From Tenodera sinensis (lineage: Eukaryota > Arthropoda > Insecta > Mantodea > Mantidae): DNA of 64,000 bases. The notes below the pieces were generated by a model that did no database searches, had not been told where the DNA came from, and saw nothing but the letters and a program-made list of their open reading frames with translations. This document shows positions 1 to 13,300 of this stretch, piece after piece. The stretch covers positions 149,827,751 through 149,891,750 of the forward strand of contig CM060967.1 in assembly GCA_030765045.1 (NCBI GenBank), given 5' to 3'. The first letter of the stretch is position 1; every line of letters begins with the position of its first letter. The position numbers and the translations under genes are program-made.

Positions 1-59
1 GAGATCATTGCCTATCACAGCTCCTCAATTTCTTCACAATGCTGAGTGAGTATTCATCC

Positions 60-500
60 TATACCTGGGGTTTAAGATCTACATCCCAAAATTCCAGAAA
101 CTGTTCCAGTAGCATAACAACAAATTCAACCTCAGAAACCTGCTAAAGCATCCATTAAAAGGCACAATATCCACCACTTCAAAATCCTGTGTGTGCCAAA
201 TAAAATGTGAAGATTGTCCAAAATTATACACTGGCCAAACTAAAAGGAACCTGGAAACAACACTGAAGGAACACATCAGGAACATAAAACTTACACACAT
301 TGACAAATCAGCCATAGCCCACCATTGCCAGTCAACTCAGCACATCATAAAACAGGATATCAAATTATTAACACATATACCACCTACAGCGAACTTATAA
401 TTTGAGAAAAAATTAGAAAAAATGTTCACTTAGACATGAATTTTGAAATACCACAAGCAAACGACATCCTAAAGTTTACATCTGGTAACCTGGAAACCAG
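60..500 (+). pseudogene. Penelope-like element, GIY-YIG endonuclease remnant
   Basis: The frame 191-400 reads CQIKCEDCPKLYTGQTKRNL, then TTLKEHIRN and KSAIAHHC. This is the GIY-YIG endonuclease tail of a Penelope-like retroelement, homologous to the better-preserved copy at 38963-39553 (YIGKTKRNLE, TKEHFR, KSAVAAH). A further degraded piece after a stop (about 400-480) resembles the FEIPQ...LKF C-terminal motif. Its reverse transcriptase part is missing, and the copy differs enough to be a separate subfamily. Confidence 0.7.
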
Positions 501-520
501 GAAAGCAGTATAGTGACAAC

Positions 521-1275
521 CACAACAGATTCTTCCTCTTGAAACATCAGTCAAGGAACTATTAATAATGAAGACAATGGTCTTCGAAACACATCCGCAT
601 AAAAAGTAAGTTAAGTGAAACTAGAAGTGTCTATATGTAGGTCAACTCAAATACTTCTATAAATCATTTGAAAAGTTTCACCGTTTATATCACTTTGTAT
701 ACGTTAAGTGGAATTGTGAAGTCATGTAAGAAGATATAAATATTGGAGCAGATTGATACTTGCTTGCACGGGCCTTCAGTGACATTAAGTATTATAGCTA
801 GTACACAAAATATGTTTTTTTTTCCTCCCTATTATCTCTATAATTTTGTAAAAATTAATTACTTTAGGTAATTTTACTAAATTAAATTATTTTGCTATTA
901 AAATATATAATTTTGAAATTATAAAACTTTATATTTTATAAAAAATATTTCTTTTTCTATGCAAAATGCACTTTAATTTAAAGCAATCTAGATTGCTTCC
1001 CACCTTTGTAGAGTTAAAACACCGCAAAACCAGTGTCAAATAATTTGATTAGAAAAAGACTTGATAAAATTTGATAAAATTGAAAAGTCTTTTTGTAATT
1101 GTTATTTCAAACTTTATAAAGCATTAAATGTATCATATTTGAATCCTTTATTCTAAATGATTTGAAATGGAAGAACCCATAAAATCTCCGACAACAAAAA
1201 GTTTCCTTATATTTTATATAAATTCATCACATTAAACTACAATACACTGAAGGAGAATCATGTATTCCGACTTAC
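521..1275. other. AT-rich stretch, no gene seen
   Basis: This region lies downstream of the G-patch exon on the minus strand, so it is intron. It is strongly AT-rich with A/T runs. I looked for the missing AGGF1 C-terminal exon here and did not find a convincing one. Confidence 0.5.
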
Positions 1276-1375
1276 CGGGTCAACCCGACCATCGCTGTCC
1301 TTCCCAAGCGCCTGTCCTTCAGTCCATCCCATTTTCATCAACAGCTTGAATCCTTTGTTGTCAGCCTGTATGGAC
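1276..1375 (-). CDS. AGGF1: AGGF1 exon 8 (start of G-patch domain)
   Basis: The last exon in the window gives residues 442-475. The acceptor TTTTAG lies before G-TCC-ATA; the single G completes the Glu codon begun in exon 7. It encodes NKGFKLLMKMGWTEGQALGK, the first half of a G-patch (conserved glycines, MGW, G.GLGK-like). It ends in phase 0 at a GTAAGT donor. The remaining G-patch and C-terminus are not found between 1 and 1275 and are presumed to lie further left. Confidence 0.92.
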
Positions 1376-4300
1376 CTAAAAGAAAACAATAACACATCTT
1401 TATTCTTATGCATTATTTCTCAGGAGAATATAAAAAGAAACTGTAGGAGTGCACAATAAGCCCTCAGCTGACATGCCGGAATCTGTGATAGACAAGAAAA
1501 CCACAGGAGTTCATTATACATCTTTATCCGTAAACAGCCTCATGCTAAGCTGGCTCTGATGCAGTGCTCTTTCTGTTTACTTTCTGTTTGTTTATTTCTA
1601 TAAAAGTAATATTTATGGGGTCAGCTGCTAGTGCTACAGTCATCCAGAACCAGGACTATCAACAAAATATCTTAGCCCATCTTTAATGGGCTGATACATA
1701 TTACAAACAGTGATCCTAACCCTGCATTCTATATTAAGCTAACCTACTGATTGAAAACTTATCCATTCCACCAGAGGATAAAGTTGCATCCACAAAACAG
1801 AAGCCCAACCTCTCAGGCACTATGGCAGGGCTTCTCAAAGCCTAAAATTGCTCCTGGTGCAATCCAAGGGGCAGAGGTTCCTTGCACCATGATGACTCGG
1901 TTAAGCTCTGCTCACTTGTGCACTGCAGACCAAGGAAGGAAAGAATTGAAAAAGCCTGTGTTGTTAGCTTGCTACTCAGTGAAATAGATACATGGAATAA
2001 AAATATCTATTTATGGAACAACCTGCTCTAAAGAAAGTAAATACCAAAAGTCCATTTAAATCAAAGAGGGAACTTTCTTATTCTTTAGAAAGCTTGGATA
2101 ATGTAGCGTACTGACCAAAACCCAATTTTAGTCATAAGTACTTATCTTAGGGAATGTTGAGTGCTTTGATAAGTAACATTAGTACATTATTATTGTTTTA
2201 AGATCATTATTTGCCTCCAGAAACTCTTAAAAACATGGAAATAACCTTTCTTTCGTTAGAAAGCAGACAACCTATAGCAATGGCACGTAGAAGAGACATA
2301 AGCGTAGTAGGGGAAGGCACGGAAAGTGGTACTGCCAACATGAAATGCAGGAACTATGCAAGCACCATATGCAGGAAAGCTTCTGTATCAAGTGCCGATT
2401 TTGGCAACATCTGGACAGGAGAGGGAAGGGATGCGGCGAAAAGGAAAGTTCCCAAGATGCATTGGGTGAAGCATGTGTAGATTATTTCATTTGACTGCTT
2501 CACTTTCTGCACCTTGCCTCAAAGTGCAGTTTACAGACATTTAAAGAAATAAATGATGCTACACTATCCGAAAGTTGTCCCAATGCAAGGCAAATGCCTC
2601 ATGTGCAATACAATAATTATGTGTGTGAGAAAATCACCTGTTGGAAGACACTGTAAGAGAGAACACCCAGAAATATGGTAAAATCATTGCATAGGAGACC
2701 CTAGAGAGAATAATTAAAGAGGTTGCTACATACTGTTGCTACATACTGTAGTAAAGTATTTTTTGTTGATAAATGAGCTTCGTATCAGTGCTTTCTTGAT
2801 CATTAAAACAAATGACCAGATTGAATATTAAATGCTAGATTAACCAGTTTAAGACTGTGCACCATACATAAACATTACGCAGTGAGGCAGAAATAGCACT
2901 GAAAGTGAGAAAGGGTGAGACAGCAAAGCAAGACAGAAGCTTAAGGAAAGAGGAAATGGTAGTTTGTACTGAGATCAACTTTCCCTAGTCACATTTTGCA
3001 CTTTGCACCGTACGATGCACTGGTGCATGCACTCTGGAGGCCCTATTCTATGGTATACCACAGATACACAAACCAGAGGTACTACTTCGTCCTATGTTCA
3101 GTGGAATCGGATAACCCAGTTATGCCATTGTAAAGTATCTTTCCAATTTGTTGCAACATCACGTTTGGCACTGGAGTCCCATAACAAGACATTTCATCCA
3201 CAAACTACAGGCTCTCACCTTGCAGCTAATGACCTACTCATTACGCTATAAGGTGATGTCTTCCTTTTCACCATGGTTTTTATTAATGACACCTTTAATA
3301 AAACCATTGTTTCTCGACAACATAAGAGCCCTCTTCCATCACATTCTTAACACTGCTTAGTTCCATTGGAATCATCAATCTGTCTTTGAAGAGATTCATG
3401 GGTTTGGCTGAGCTCAATGGTTGTTAATTTCTTCATGGAAGCATTTGAAATAATATTGCTGAGATCCATTCTGCTTAAACTATGAGTACAGTATTGCTGT
3501 ACAAATGTTACTTTAAGACTTGCTTTCCTCCAATCTGAAAACTGAGCTGAACTGTGAAACCGAAATTATAATGTCAATATATAATTGATAATAGAAAGAA
3601 ACAAAAGGAGATTTTAGTCGATAGTTAAGGGGAAGACGTAATAAAGCTGAATACATTAAAGTCTCAAGAATGGAAGCCTAGGCAGATTTAAATGAGTGAT
3701 AAGGTTACAATTGTTGCACGTACAAAGCTCTAACGATTCCACGAGCTGATTCCTATCTTAACATGACATGCTCTAAAGTTGGCCAGTGGAAATTGCTTCC
3801 TTCGTGTCGCCCACGCATAAACAAATGCAACGCAACACACACTCGTCTTGAATCGAGCTGAGAGACCACAGTGCAATTTGGGATTTGTACGTAAGCTAGT
3901 GCGTATACATAATTCAGCGGTTGCTAAAGGGTGACAAAGTTAAAGTGTTATAACGTTGTAGTTGAAGTTACATTCTATTTAAATATCATCGGCAGTTCTC
4001 TACAAATTTGGAAATTAGGAAATAAAGTTAAATGTTGGTTAATTCTTCGTTTGGTTCCATTCTTACCACAACTCACGCATACCCTGCAGATTAGGACCTC
4101 TTGCTAGAGCTGGTCTGGACACCAAACACGAGATCTTATAGGTCTTAAAGACGACGTCTTCGACTTAGAGGAACGTTTGCGTCAACTGAAAACATCATAC
4201 CATTGAGTATAATGACCGCAATATGGTTGAGAAAGCTGTATGACAGTGAAGAAAGTGAGTTGGAGTTGGATACTTTGGTGTTTATTCAGGATGATAAACT

Positions 4301-7300
4301 GATAATACTGAAAATGAGCAAAGTTGTGAAAAACGCTCTGAAGTACATCCCATGTTTGCAAATCGTAGTTAGAAGGTGCCTATGAGATTTAGGTTATGAG
4401 GCACCTTAAGGACAATGACAATACACATTTCTTATTAAATAGAACTAGGATTTTTATGTAACCACATACTCTTTCCCTTTGCTTATATATAACTAAAAAG
4501 GATAAATGACCATCAATTAGAACCATAGCTATCATATGACATGCCATTGTTCCATATTTTAGATGTTTGAGCATAATGACACATCTTTTTACATATTTGT
4601 ACCTTGCTTTTACCTTTAGTGGGCAAATAGCTCACAGTGACTATGAAAACAATGCAATAGACATATTTTACCTAATATTATTACATAAATATGTACTTGT
4701 ACATGTTCTTCATGTCGATATTGCATGATGCTGAGTCAATTCATTATGTATTATTATATTACTTGATTTGACCAAGTTGATATTTCTTTACTGAAAGCAC
4801 ATAGTGAATAAAATGAATTGAATACATAAAAATGTAAGTTCTAAAAATGCTTTTTTTTTTTCCTACTTCCTCTGCCAGTTCCTTCCACAGCCTCTGTTTT
4901 TTCTCACTATTTCTATACTCTGCATGCTGCAGATTGCATAGAAGTTCATTCTGCCGAACAAAATCAATAATCCTTTCCTCTTCCAGGTATGAGAACTTAC
5001 ATTTTACACTCATTTTGCCCAAACTTGCCAGTAAACAAAATGATATAGCTGTTATAACCCCACTTCTGATCACAGAACACCTAATCACATTGCTTAAGTT
5101 CAACTGAACTGAACAAACTTCTGCCACCGTAATTTTTATTGCCTAGATTTCTGGTGGAGAACTGAAAACTCTAGTGAAAAACAAATTCAGTTCTCAGTTC
5201 AGTTCTCAGCCGGAGGAAAGCATTTCCATAACAAACAATGCACCCATTCATGATCACGTGACCCTCAACTTAAAAATCTTAACTTATAGTTCAGTTTTCA
5301 GAATGGAGGAAAGCAAGGCTTTAGGCATAAAGAGCCATGCAAAATAAACAGCTGGTCGCCATATGAATGCTTTGAAATCCGTCCTCTTTGCATGACCAAG
5401 AGCTAAAAAGTGAATAACCTTCCATTTGAGAAAAATTTAAGTATTGCAAAACTCACAGAAATAATAAGGAATATCTCTGAAATGGTTCACTCCACAAAAA
5501 ATGCATTTGGACATAACTTCTGTGTTTTAATGAGATCTACATTTTTTGTAATAATATATGGTGCTCTCTAAAAAGCGGTTACATTTACTGCTAAGTCTCT
5601 TCAATATTTATTGAAAAATATTGGAGAGCAAGAGGATTAATGACTTCATTGTCAGAAATCCAGCATTAGCTAACAACAACATTTTTTGTAATTAAGAATT
5701 GGTATGTCTCTTATGGTTGACCAGTTATGCAAAAGTCATCAAATGTAAATAGGACTACATGGGCTATAGCCAGAAAATTCAAAATATATATTTCATTTTT
5801 CATAAAAATATCTTAAACCTATGGCATTTTAATCAATATTGTTAGAGCCATTTTTGAGAATATCAACATATTTGAAAAATATCCATGTGGGCATGTGCAC
5901 ATGGACCTTTTCCTAAAAACGCTCTTTTTGGATTCAGGGGCCTCAAGGCATATATTTCTGCTAAAACTACGGCATCAAAATTTGGGTTCAATACAATTAC
6001 TTCCCCTACTTTCTATACATTGTAGAGAAAGTAAAACTATGGAGAACAACTTTATTATATTTCTAATAAGTAGTATGCAATTCATCTCATGAACATTGAC
6101 ATAAATGTGCAAAAGATACAATGCTTCTAAAATATGCCTCAATTCAAGGATAGCACTTTAATACTATTGGTCTATTTGCTGAGGATGGCGCTAACTGGAA
6201 AATTCAGAGGTCAATCCAAGAACCCAGTCATAAAAATTCTCATTTACTTAATGCTTAAGAAAATGGCTCTTAACTATTTTGATTACAATACCTATATACA
6301 GGAGTGTTTGTACTTTGTTTTATTAAAACACAACCCTTTATAGGAGAAACCTGTAAAAACAGAAAAAAAAATTGCTGGAAATGTTAACTTGAATTTTGAT
6401 TCTGTCAAAAGTTTAAATTTCCAGATTTTATTTCTCCATTTTCTAGAATGAAACATTATTCCAACACTTCAGGTTGATTACAGGACATGATTGTCTGGCA
6501 AAACATTTAAACAGAATTGGGATATATTCTTCACCACTCTGTCCTCTATGTGATCTGCAAGAGGAAATGGACCAAGACCACCTTCAAATATGCCCGTCCA
6601 CTTCTAGTGCCCCATCCATCAGTGAAAAATATTGGAGAGCAAGAGGATTAATGACTTCATTGTCAGAAATCCAGTATTAGCTAACAACAACATTATTCCA
6701 ACAAGTAATTAAATTTAGATGCAACGGCTGGCATGTACAAACCTAACTACATAAAATATATTGTACCAAGGAAATAATTTATTGCAATAAGTGTCTAATA
6801 ATTCACAAAGCTCTTCTAGCAAAATTTTAATCCTTCAGAGAACAAATTCACCAATTTTCTGAAAACAATTTTGTTGACTTACTCTTCAAGTGATGCTGTT
6901 TGAGTCTTAGCATAAGGATTTTGTGAGCCAACAGTAGAACGACGGATCTGTGCTCTGTCTTCATATCCTTTTGTTACTTCTTGATTTTGTTCTGCTTTCT
7001 CTAAACCAAACTTGCGACGTAATCTTTTAAGCTCCTTTTTATGGTGCTCCTTTTTGGTTGGCAGTTTTTCATCCTCTGAAAAAGAAGTTAAAACAATGTA
7101 TAACAATCATGTGATATACTCTACTCATTACCAGTTATGAGAGTTATAGATACTAATCATATTAAAAAGCTTGTTTCTTCTACTGCTAGAGAAGTATTCT
7201 GCAAAGAAAGAGTTTTGAGCAGGTAATAAACATTTTGTTATACACAGGCTCTAAGATGATTTACAAGAAGACAAATTATGCCATCATTGAGGTCAAGTAA

Positions 7301-10300
7301 AATGAGCATATATTTAACATTTTAAAGTAAACTTCTTCAATCTAGGAAAATTTAATCAAGAAATCAAATATTTTCGGAACTCTTATTTTCTGCCAACAAA
7401 CTTACTGATGGTTTTAAATACACAAGCCATGTGTGAACAGTGTTTGAGAGGTAGAATCAGGAAAAATTTAATGCCATAGCCAGAATTTGTACCGCAGATC
7501 TTCTGTTTCATGCACAGCTACCCTAGCCACTGAATCAGGACTCAAAAATGCAATGCCATAGCCAGTATTTGAATCATGGATCTTCCACTTCACACGCAGC
7601 TCCTATACCCCCATTAATTAAAACTGGGACATAAAGTGCTTATGATTTTAAGTTGCCCTTGGGGTATTTATCTCAGATGTGAGATTCCCTAGTGATCTAC
7701 TGGGAAAATATGAAACTGCCATGGTAGCTCAGTGGTTAGAGTAGCCGAGAAAGAAACAGAAGATCTGTGGTTCAAATCCATGCTATGGCATTGCATTTTT
7801 CAGTCTTGATTCTACCTCTCCAATTCTGTAACTTATACACAAAGAAATGTAGTTGTTTGAAGCTTACATTTTAATGAAGTCTGCAATTTTTTCTATCTTT
7901 ACATTTGTGATGACATGGGATACATTTAGTGCTAATTATGGCAAAGATGGCTTGTACTTTCTCCCTAAGAGTGTCACAATGAAGAAAAGTAGCTATTTAG
8001 AAGTGCTGCATCAGCATTGGTCACATTTTGGCCAATTCATCATTGTCAGAACTCCATGTATGATGGTGTCCATGCCCATAGAACAGAGATGGTTCACAAG
8101 TTCCTCCAAGGCTATATACCTGTACTTCAAAGTCTCTTGACCTAAATCTGATAACACTTTTCCAAGGCCTGCCTTAATGTAAAAATCTGATCTGTGGTTC
8201 TACAATCAAAACGAAATCGACATTGACACTGGCCAATAATTTCTTACTATACACCCTCCGTCTATCAAGTATAACATATGATTGCACTTTATAAATGCTA
8301 CTAATCAAGGTAATTCCTCTATAGTTATCATACATAAGACTATCACCTTTCTTTAAAACTGGGCAGATTACTCCTTCACTCCATTCTTTCGGCAGCACAT
8401 ATGCAGCACATTAATTAAAAAATATAATCATTAAGCTTCTGACTTCCAAATTTTATACGCTCACTAATACATAATTTCCTAGAGCTTCATTATTACTTAA
8501 TTTATGAATCGCAAGTTTACCTCTTATTTTTGTAGGGTTTTCAGTAGCTTTCTGTGTTCCAGGTACTATATCTTCAGCCTCCTTACCTTCAGGCGTTCTG
8601 TCTCTACTCAGTAAAGATTTAAAATATTCTGCCCACCTCTGCATTATATCTTGATCTTCTGTCAATATCACATCTTCTTTGCTTTTACAAGCATTCAGTC
8701 TTGGCTGGAACCCTTTTCTAAACCAGTTTATTTCTTTATAAAATTTCTTGCTTTCATTTGCGCTAAGATCTTCAATTGTTTCAATCTCCATCATCTTTTT
8801 TCTTCCTTTTGCATACAATTTGGCCTCATGCCTTAAATCTCTATGTTTATCATAATTTATCCTTGTCCTCCTCTGTAACAGTCTCTGTCTTGCAAGGTTC
8901 TTCTTGTTAATAACCTCAATGTAGTCTTGATCAAACCATTCTTCATTTCTTGTTTTACCTTGCCTAAACTCTCTTTTGCTGCTTCATTTATAGCATTTTT
9001 AATGCTTTTCTATTTACTCTCTACATCCATATGCCTTATTTCACTTTCACTTCCTTGTCCAAACCTTACTGTGCTTTTCAAATGGGAAGGAGTTTGTCCT
9101 TGAGCGTCTCCAGGCCGGTAACCAATCAGAGTCCTGCTGTGTTGTCATATTGCTTTCCCCTTAAGTTGGGCTTGACACATGCCAAGAAATATGAGGAGTG
9201 GAGGTAATGAGCTTGCAATGCTGTGAATGTAAACGTATCTCATTGACTGCATATCAGAACTCTTCCCATTTGAAAAGCACAGTAGTTTATCATCTAGGGC
9301 AGATGATAATGATTTCGTATCAGCAGATCTTTTAAGATGTCATACATTCCAACATATTCTCTTTTTACCACACATTTTCTGAACTAATCTCTGTCTAAAC
9401 ACTATTTTCACTAAATGGTGATCAGAGTCACAATTCGTCCCCTTATTGTTTTACAATCTATTATAGATGAGGCTTGTCTAGATGATATACATACATGATC
9501 TGATTGACATCTTGTGTTGCAGGTATTTTTCATGTCCCTTTATGTATATTTTTGTGTGGGAAGCACACGCTTTTGATTTTCATACGTTTTATTTCGGCAA
9601 ATTGTGATAGTAACAGAGAATGAGAATTTACCAGCGACCGATCTAATGGAGATCTCTTTGCCAATCTTCACGTTAAAATCACCCATCACTACAGCTGCAT
9701 CATACTTGGGTACTTTTTGCACAGCGAACATTAATGTATCATAGAATTTCTCTTTCTATTCCTCCTCTGCTTCTTCTGTTGGAGCATATGCTGAGAAGAT
9801 TGTTACATTCCTAAATTTTCCTTTCATTCTCAATTTACACAATCTGTCTGATATGGATTTAGGCTTTCACGGCCAGTGTCTTGGTTATTCGAAAACGGAG
9901 GAACGTGTTACCCTGATGATGCCAAGTGCAGTACTTGGCGAAACGTTGGTATCTACCATGCCTTCTAGACCACGGCCTACAAGCCCGGAAGAACTAAACA
10001 TTTCGAATAATCTCTGATATGGGTTCAAAACCAAGCAAAGTTCTTCATTCTTTGTGATGAAAAATCCTGTTCCATTTTGCCCACTATTTTCATCTGATCC
10101 ACTACATAAAATTGTGTGTCCTTGTTTGTCTATTTAACCTTTCCCACTCCATCTTACTTCTTGTAATGCTACTATATCAAATTTATACTTGAGCAATTCC
10201 ATAGACACTTCATTCATTTTTCCTGGTTGTAATAAGGTTCTTAAATTCCATGTGGCTATATGCAAATCTTTCATCCTTCTTTATCCTTTTATCAATGCTT

Positions 10301-13300
10301 TGGTTGATTTCCATTGTATGCATCTGGCTTGTACTCATATTCAAGACTCATAACAATGTTTTTTTCCGAGGTAGGGTTAATAAACCTATGCTCAACCCTA
10401 ACCTGGATGACCAGGTCATGTGATTTCGAGGTTTTCTTCCCCTAGACCTGTTGCCTTCTCTACAGCTTCAGAGCCAGGTCTACCCTTCCCTAACTCGAGG
10501 TGTCTCTTCTGCCTCTATCGCCATTGGGACTCTCACGCCATTGGACATCCTCTTCTGAGCTGTTTTCCCCCATGGCCTGTCCAGCAAGGATGGCCCTCCC
10601 AGTAGCTGTGCTACTCATAGCCCAAGGGACCATCAGACCACTCAAGCACCCCCATCATCAAGATCCTACAGCTCCCAAGGAGTGATATTGTAATTAGCAC
10701 CATAAAATAATAAATAAGTTTATTAGTATATAACTTAAGATATTATAAAGTGAACCTTCACTGGAGAGTCAACTACAATTTTCGAGAATTGTTGCTTAAT
10801 ATTAAAATTCTGTTATACAAAGACATATGTATAAATGTGTAGCAGTTCTTACTATGGGTCAAGTTAGAGCAATGAGGTCTTTGCTAGCGTCGTATGTATT
10901 TCAAATATATACCATTCCCAAATTTAAGAAACTATGTTCATAAAACTAATGTTCAGAACCATTCAGGTTACTCCCGTGGCAAAGTTTTTTCCTTTTAATC
11001 ACCTCCGACCCTAAGCATAAATGGTGTCACTTTTGCGACATTCAAGTTTTTTTCTTCTCCATCACGGATTTACATCTGTGTATATATATTTAGCATTATT
11101 TTTTCTCTGCGCATTCACTGGTGGATTGTTTGTTCTTTCTTCTAGTTTCCTATTTAGAAGAATTAATGCACGTTTTATTCTATCACCACACACTTCTAAT
11201 GATAATCCCACACAACTACGCATCTGCATTATGACACTTAGATCATGACTCTCCTGTGAAAGTTCAACTATTTATTCCCCTTGGTTACAGAGCCTAGCAA
11301 TGATTGTTTTTCCTTTGTTTTTCCAACAATTTATACTTATAATCAATGTCAACCATGCTACACATTACTGTATCGAATAGTTTCAGATGCAACAACAAAA
11401 CTTACAACAAAAAAAAAGAAAGAAAGAAAATTCAAATATGTTGTTGTTGTTGTTTTCTAGTGCCTTGCATCTGGCAATGAAGCCATTAGCATTCGTGCTT
11501 TCCAATACTTTTGAACTGTAGTTTCTTCTGATCTTAATGCTTCACAGGTCTTCAAGTGTTCTTCATTCATTTCTGCTGGATCGTTACACAGGACACATAT
11601 CGGTGAGGCTGAGATACCTATTCTGCAGAGATGACTTGCCAAGCAGTCATGATTTGTCAATAGTCGGAAGGCTGCAACAGCTGTTTTCCTTGGTCTCTGG
11701 GGGATTATATCTGGATTGGAAAGTAGTGTAATCCATTTTTTATCTTTGGCATTTGTTTCTATTTCTTGTAGGTATGAATGACAAAAATTTTTAATGATCA
11801 AGCGTTTTATTGAGGAATATGAGAAATTGAATTTAGACTTTTGTGTTATTGTTGTGGCTTTCTTTGCAAGTGAGTCTGCAGCTTCGTTCCCCATGACTCC
11901 ACAGTGTGCTGGAATCCATTGGAGATGAACAGTCTTATTAACTTTTTGGAGTTGTGTTAACATTTTGTAGCATTCTCTAATTTTTGTTGACTTCTTTGTA
12001 GTATTTGAACATATTCCCTGAATTGCAGCTTTAGAATCCGAAAGAATTACTGCCTTGTTAAATTTATTTAAGGGAAGATTTAATAATTGTCGGAGAGCAA
12101 TGTATATAGCCTCTATTTCTCCATCATAATTGTTGTGTCTCTGCCAACAGAATGATAAAAGGAAAAATGTGAACATGTAACTCCAGCTCCAGTAAGGTTT
12201 TCCTTCGAGGATCCATCAGTATATATGTGCAGCCATTCTTCTGTGGGATATCTAGTATTGATTGTTTCCAGAGCTAGAAGTTTCTGTATTTCTTTTGGTG
12301 TGTCTGATTTACTTATTTCCTCTATTAATTCCAAATTGAAGGTAGGTTGCAATAATTCCAATGGATTTTCTCTAATAAGTAGATTTTCTCTGGTGTTAGG
12401 AATGTTCAATTTGGATTTAATCTGTGTTACCTTTTCTAGGAAACTACTATGAGTTTTAAGGATTGAAGGGGGGAGGTTCTCTTCTGTCCATTTAGAGTTT
12501 GGCAGTCGTAACATTTTCTCGTGTTGGAGCAATGCTTGTTCTTCTATTTTTGTTGTTATTGATGGGGTCCGTGTTAAGGCAAGCATGGCATCAATAGGTG
12601 TGGATTTAACTGCTCCAGTGATTAGGCGAAGAGCCTGATTTTGTATTTGTTCAAGTTTATTGATGTTAGCATTTGCTGCTGTTATTAAAGCTTCAGAACA
12701 GTACAAGAGGTTTGGTTTAATATACATTTTGTATGTTGTGTTAAGGACTCTCCTTGAGCAGCCCCATTTAGCACCAGCTAACCTTTTCAGGATTTGCAAT
12801 TTCTTTTCAACCTTTTCTGAGATGTTTGTTATATGTTTTTTCCAAGTTAGCTTTCTGTCGAAAGTGATGCCTAAGTATTTGGCATCATCAACTGCTTTGA
12901 GTGGTTTACCATTATAATTTATGCTAATATTAACTGGTTTGTATTTTAGTGTAAATAATTCATAATTTGTTTTTTCCACATTGATAGTCATGAGGTTTTT
13001 GGAGCTCCATTCATGTACTTTGTTTAGGGCTGTTTCTATTCTGTCTTTAATTAATTCAGGTTTTTTTGAAGAGCCTGAAGTCCAAATGACTACATCGTCA
13101 GCAAATAGAGCAATTTTGGTTTCTAAAGTTTTTATTATTGATGGAAGGTCATTTATATATATGTTAAAGAGTGTTGTGCTCAGAACAGCACCTTGTGGAA
13201 GTCCTCGGTGTGTTTGTTTATATTTGGAAATGTATGTATTATATTTTGTGGCACAAAATCTTTGTGAAATAAACTGAGTTATCCACTTAAGCATGTTACT

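Larger units (their letters stand above)
3515..5325 (-). mobile_element. Candidate PIF/Harbinger-like DNA transposon with MADF-domain gene
   Basis: A sequence like GCTTTCCTCC followed by CTGAAAACTGA lies at about 3523-3560. It recurs in inverted orientation at about 5290-5322 and again, diverged, at about 5177-5222. These look like terminal or subterminal inverted repeats around a 1.7-1.8 kb unit. Inside is a minus-strand MADF-domain frame (4840-5013). In PIF/Harbinger elements such a Myb/SANT-like protein accompanies the transposase; the pairing here is inferred, since no DDE transposase was recognised. A separate dispersed repeat (3792-4194) sits inside the unit. Confidence 0.35.
8170..10690 (-). 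mobile_element. Old LINE (endonuclease-RT), 5' end kept, 3' truncated, with nested insertions
   Basis: Read on the minus strand: a 5' leader (10690-10280), then MKDLHIATWNLRTLLQPG with FDIVALQEVRWSGK (about 10275-10140), the start of an apurinic endonuclease. Next come VVMGDFNVKIGKE (9680-9640), a linker with RKGFQPRLNACKSKEDVILT (about 8720-8660), and the RT beginning LPKEWSEGVICPVLKKGD with NYRGITLISSIYKV (8398-8280). Sequence stops before the RT catalytic motifs. There are many frameshifts and stops. It belongs to the insect endonuclease-RT LINEs without RNase H (RTE/CR1-like); the clade was not assigned. Confidence 0.75.

Noticed and set aside
1..1275. Final AGGF1 exon expected after the G-patch start
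   Set aside because: No minus-strand frame continuing a G-patch was found; the exon probably lies outside the window.
2211..2480. 89-codon plus-strand ORF
   Set aside because: No domain pattern, no splice context with AGGF1, composition like surrounding intron.
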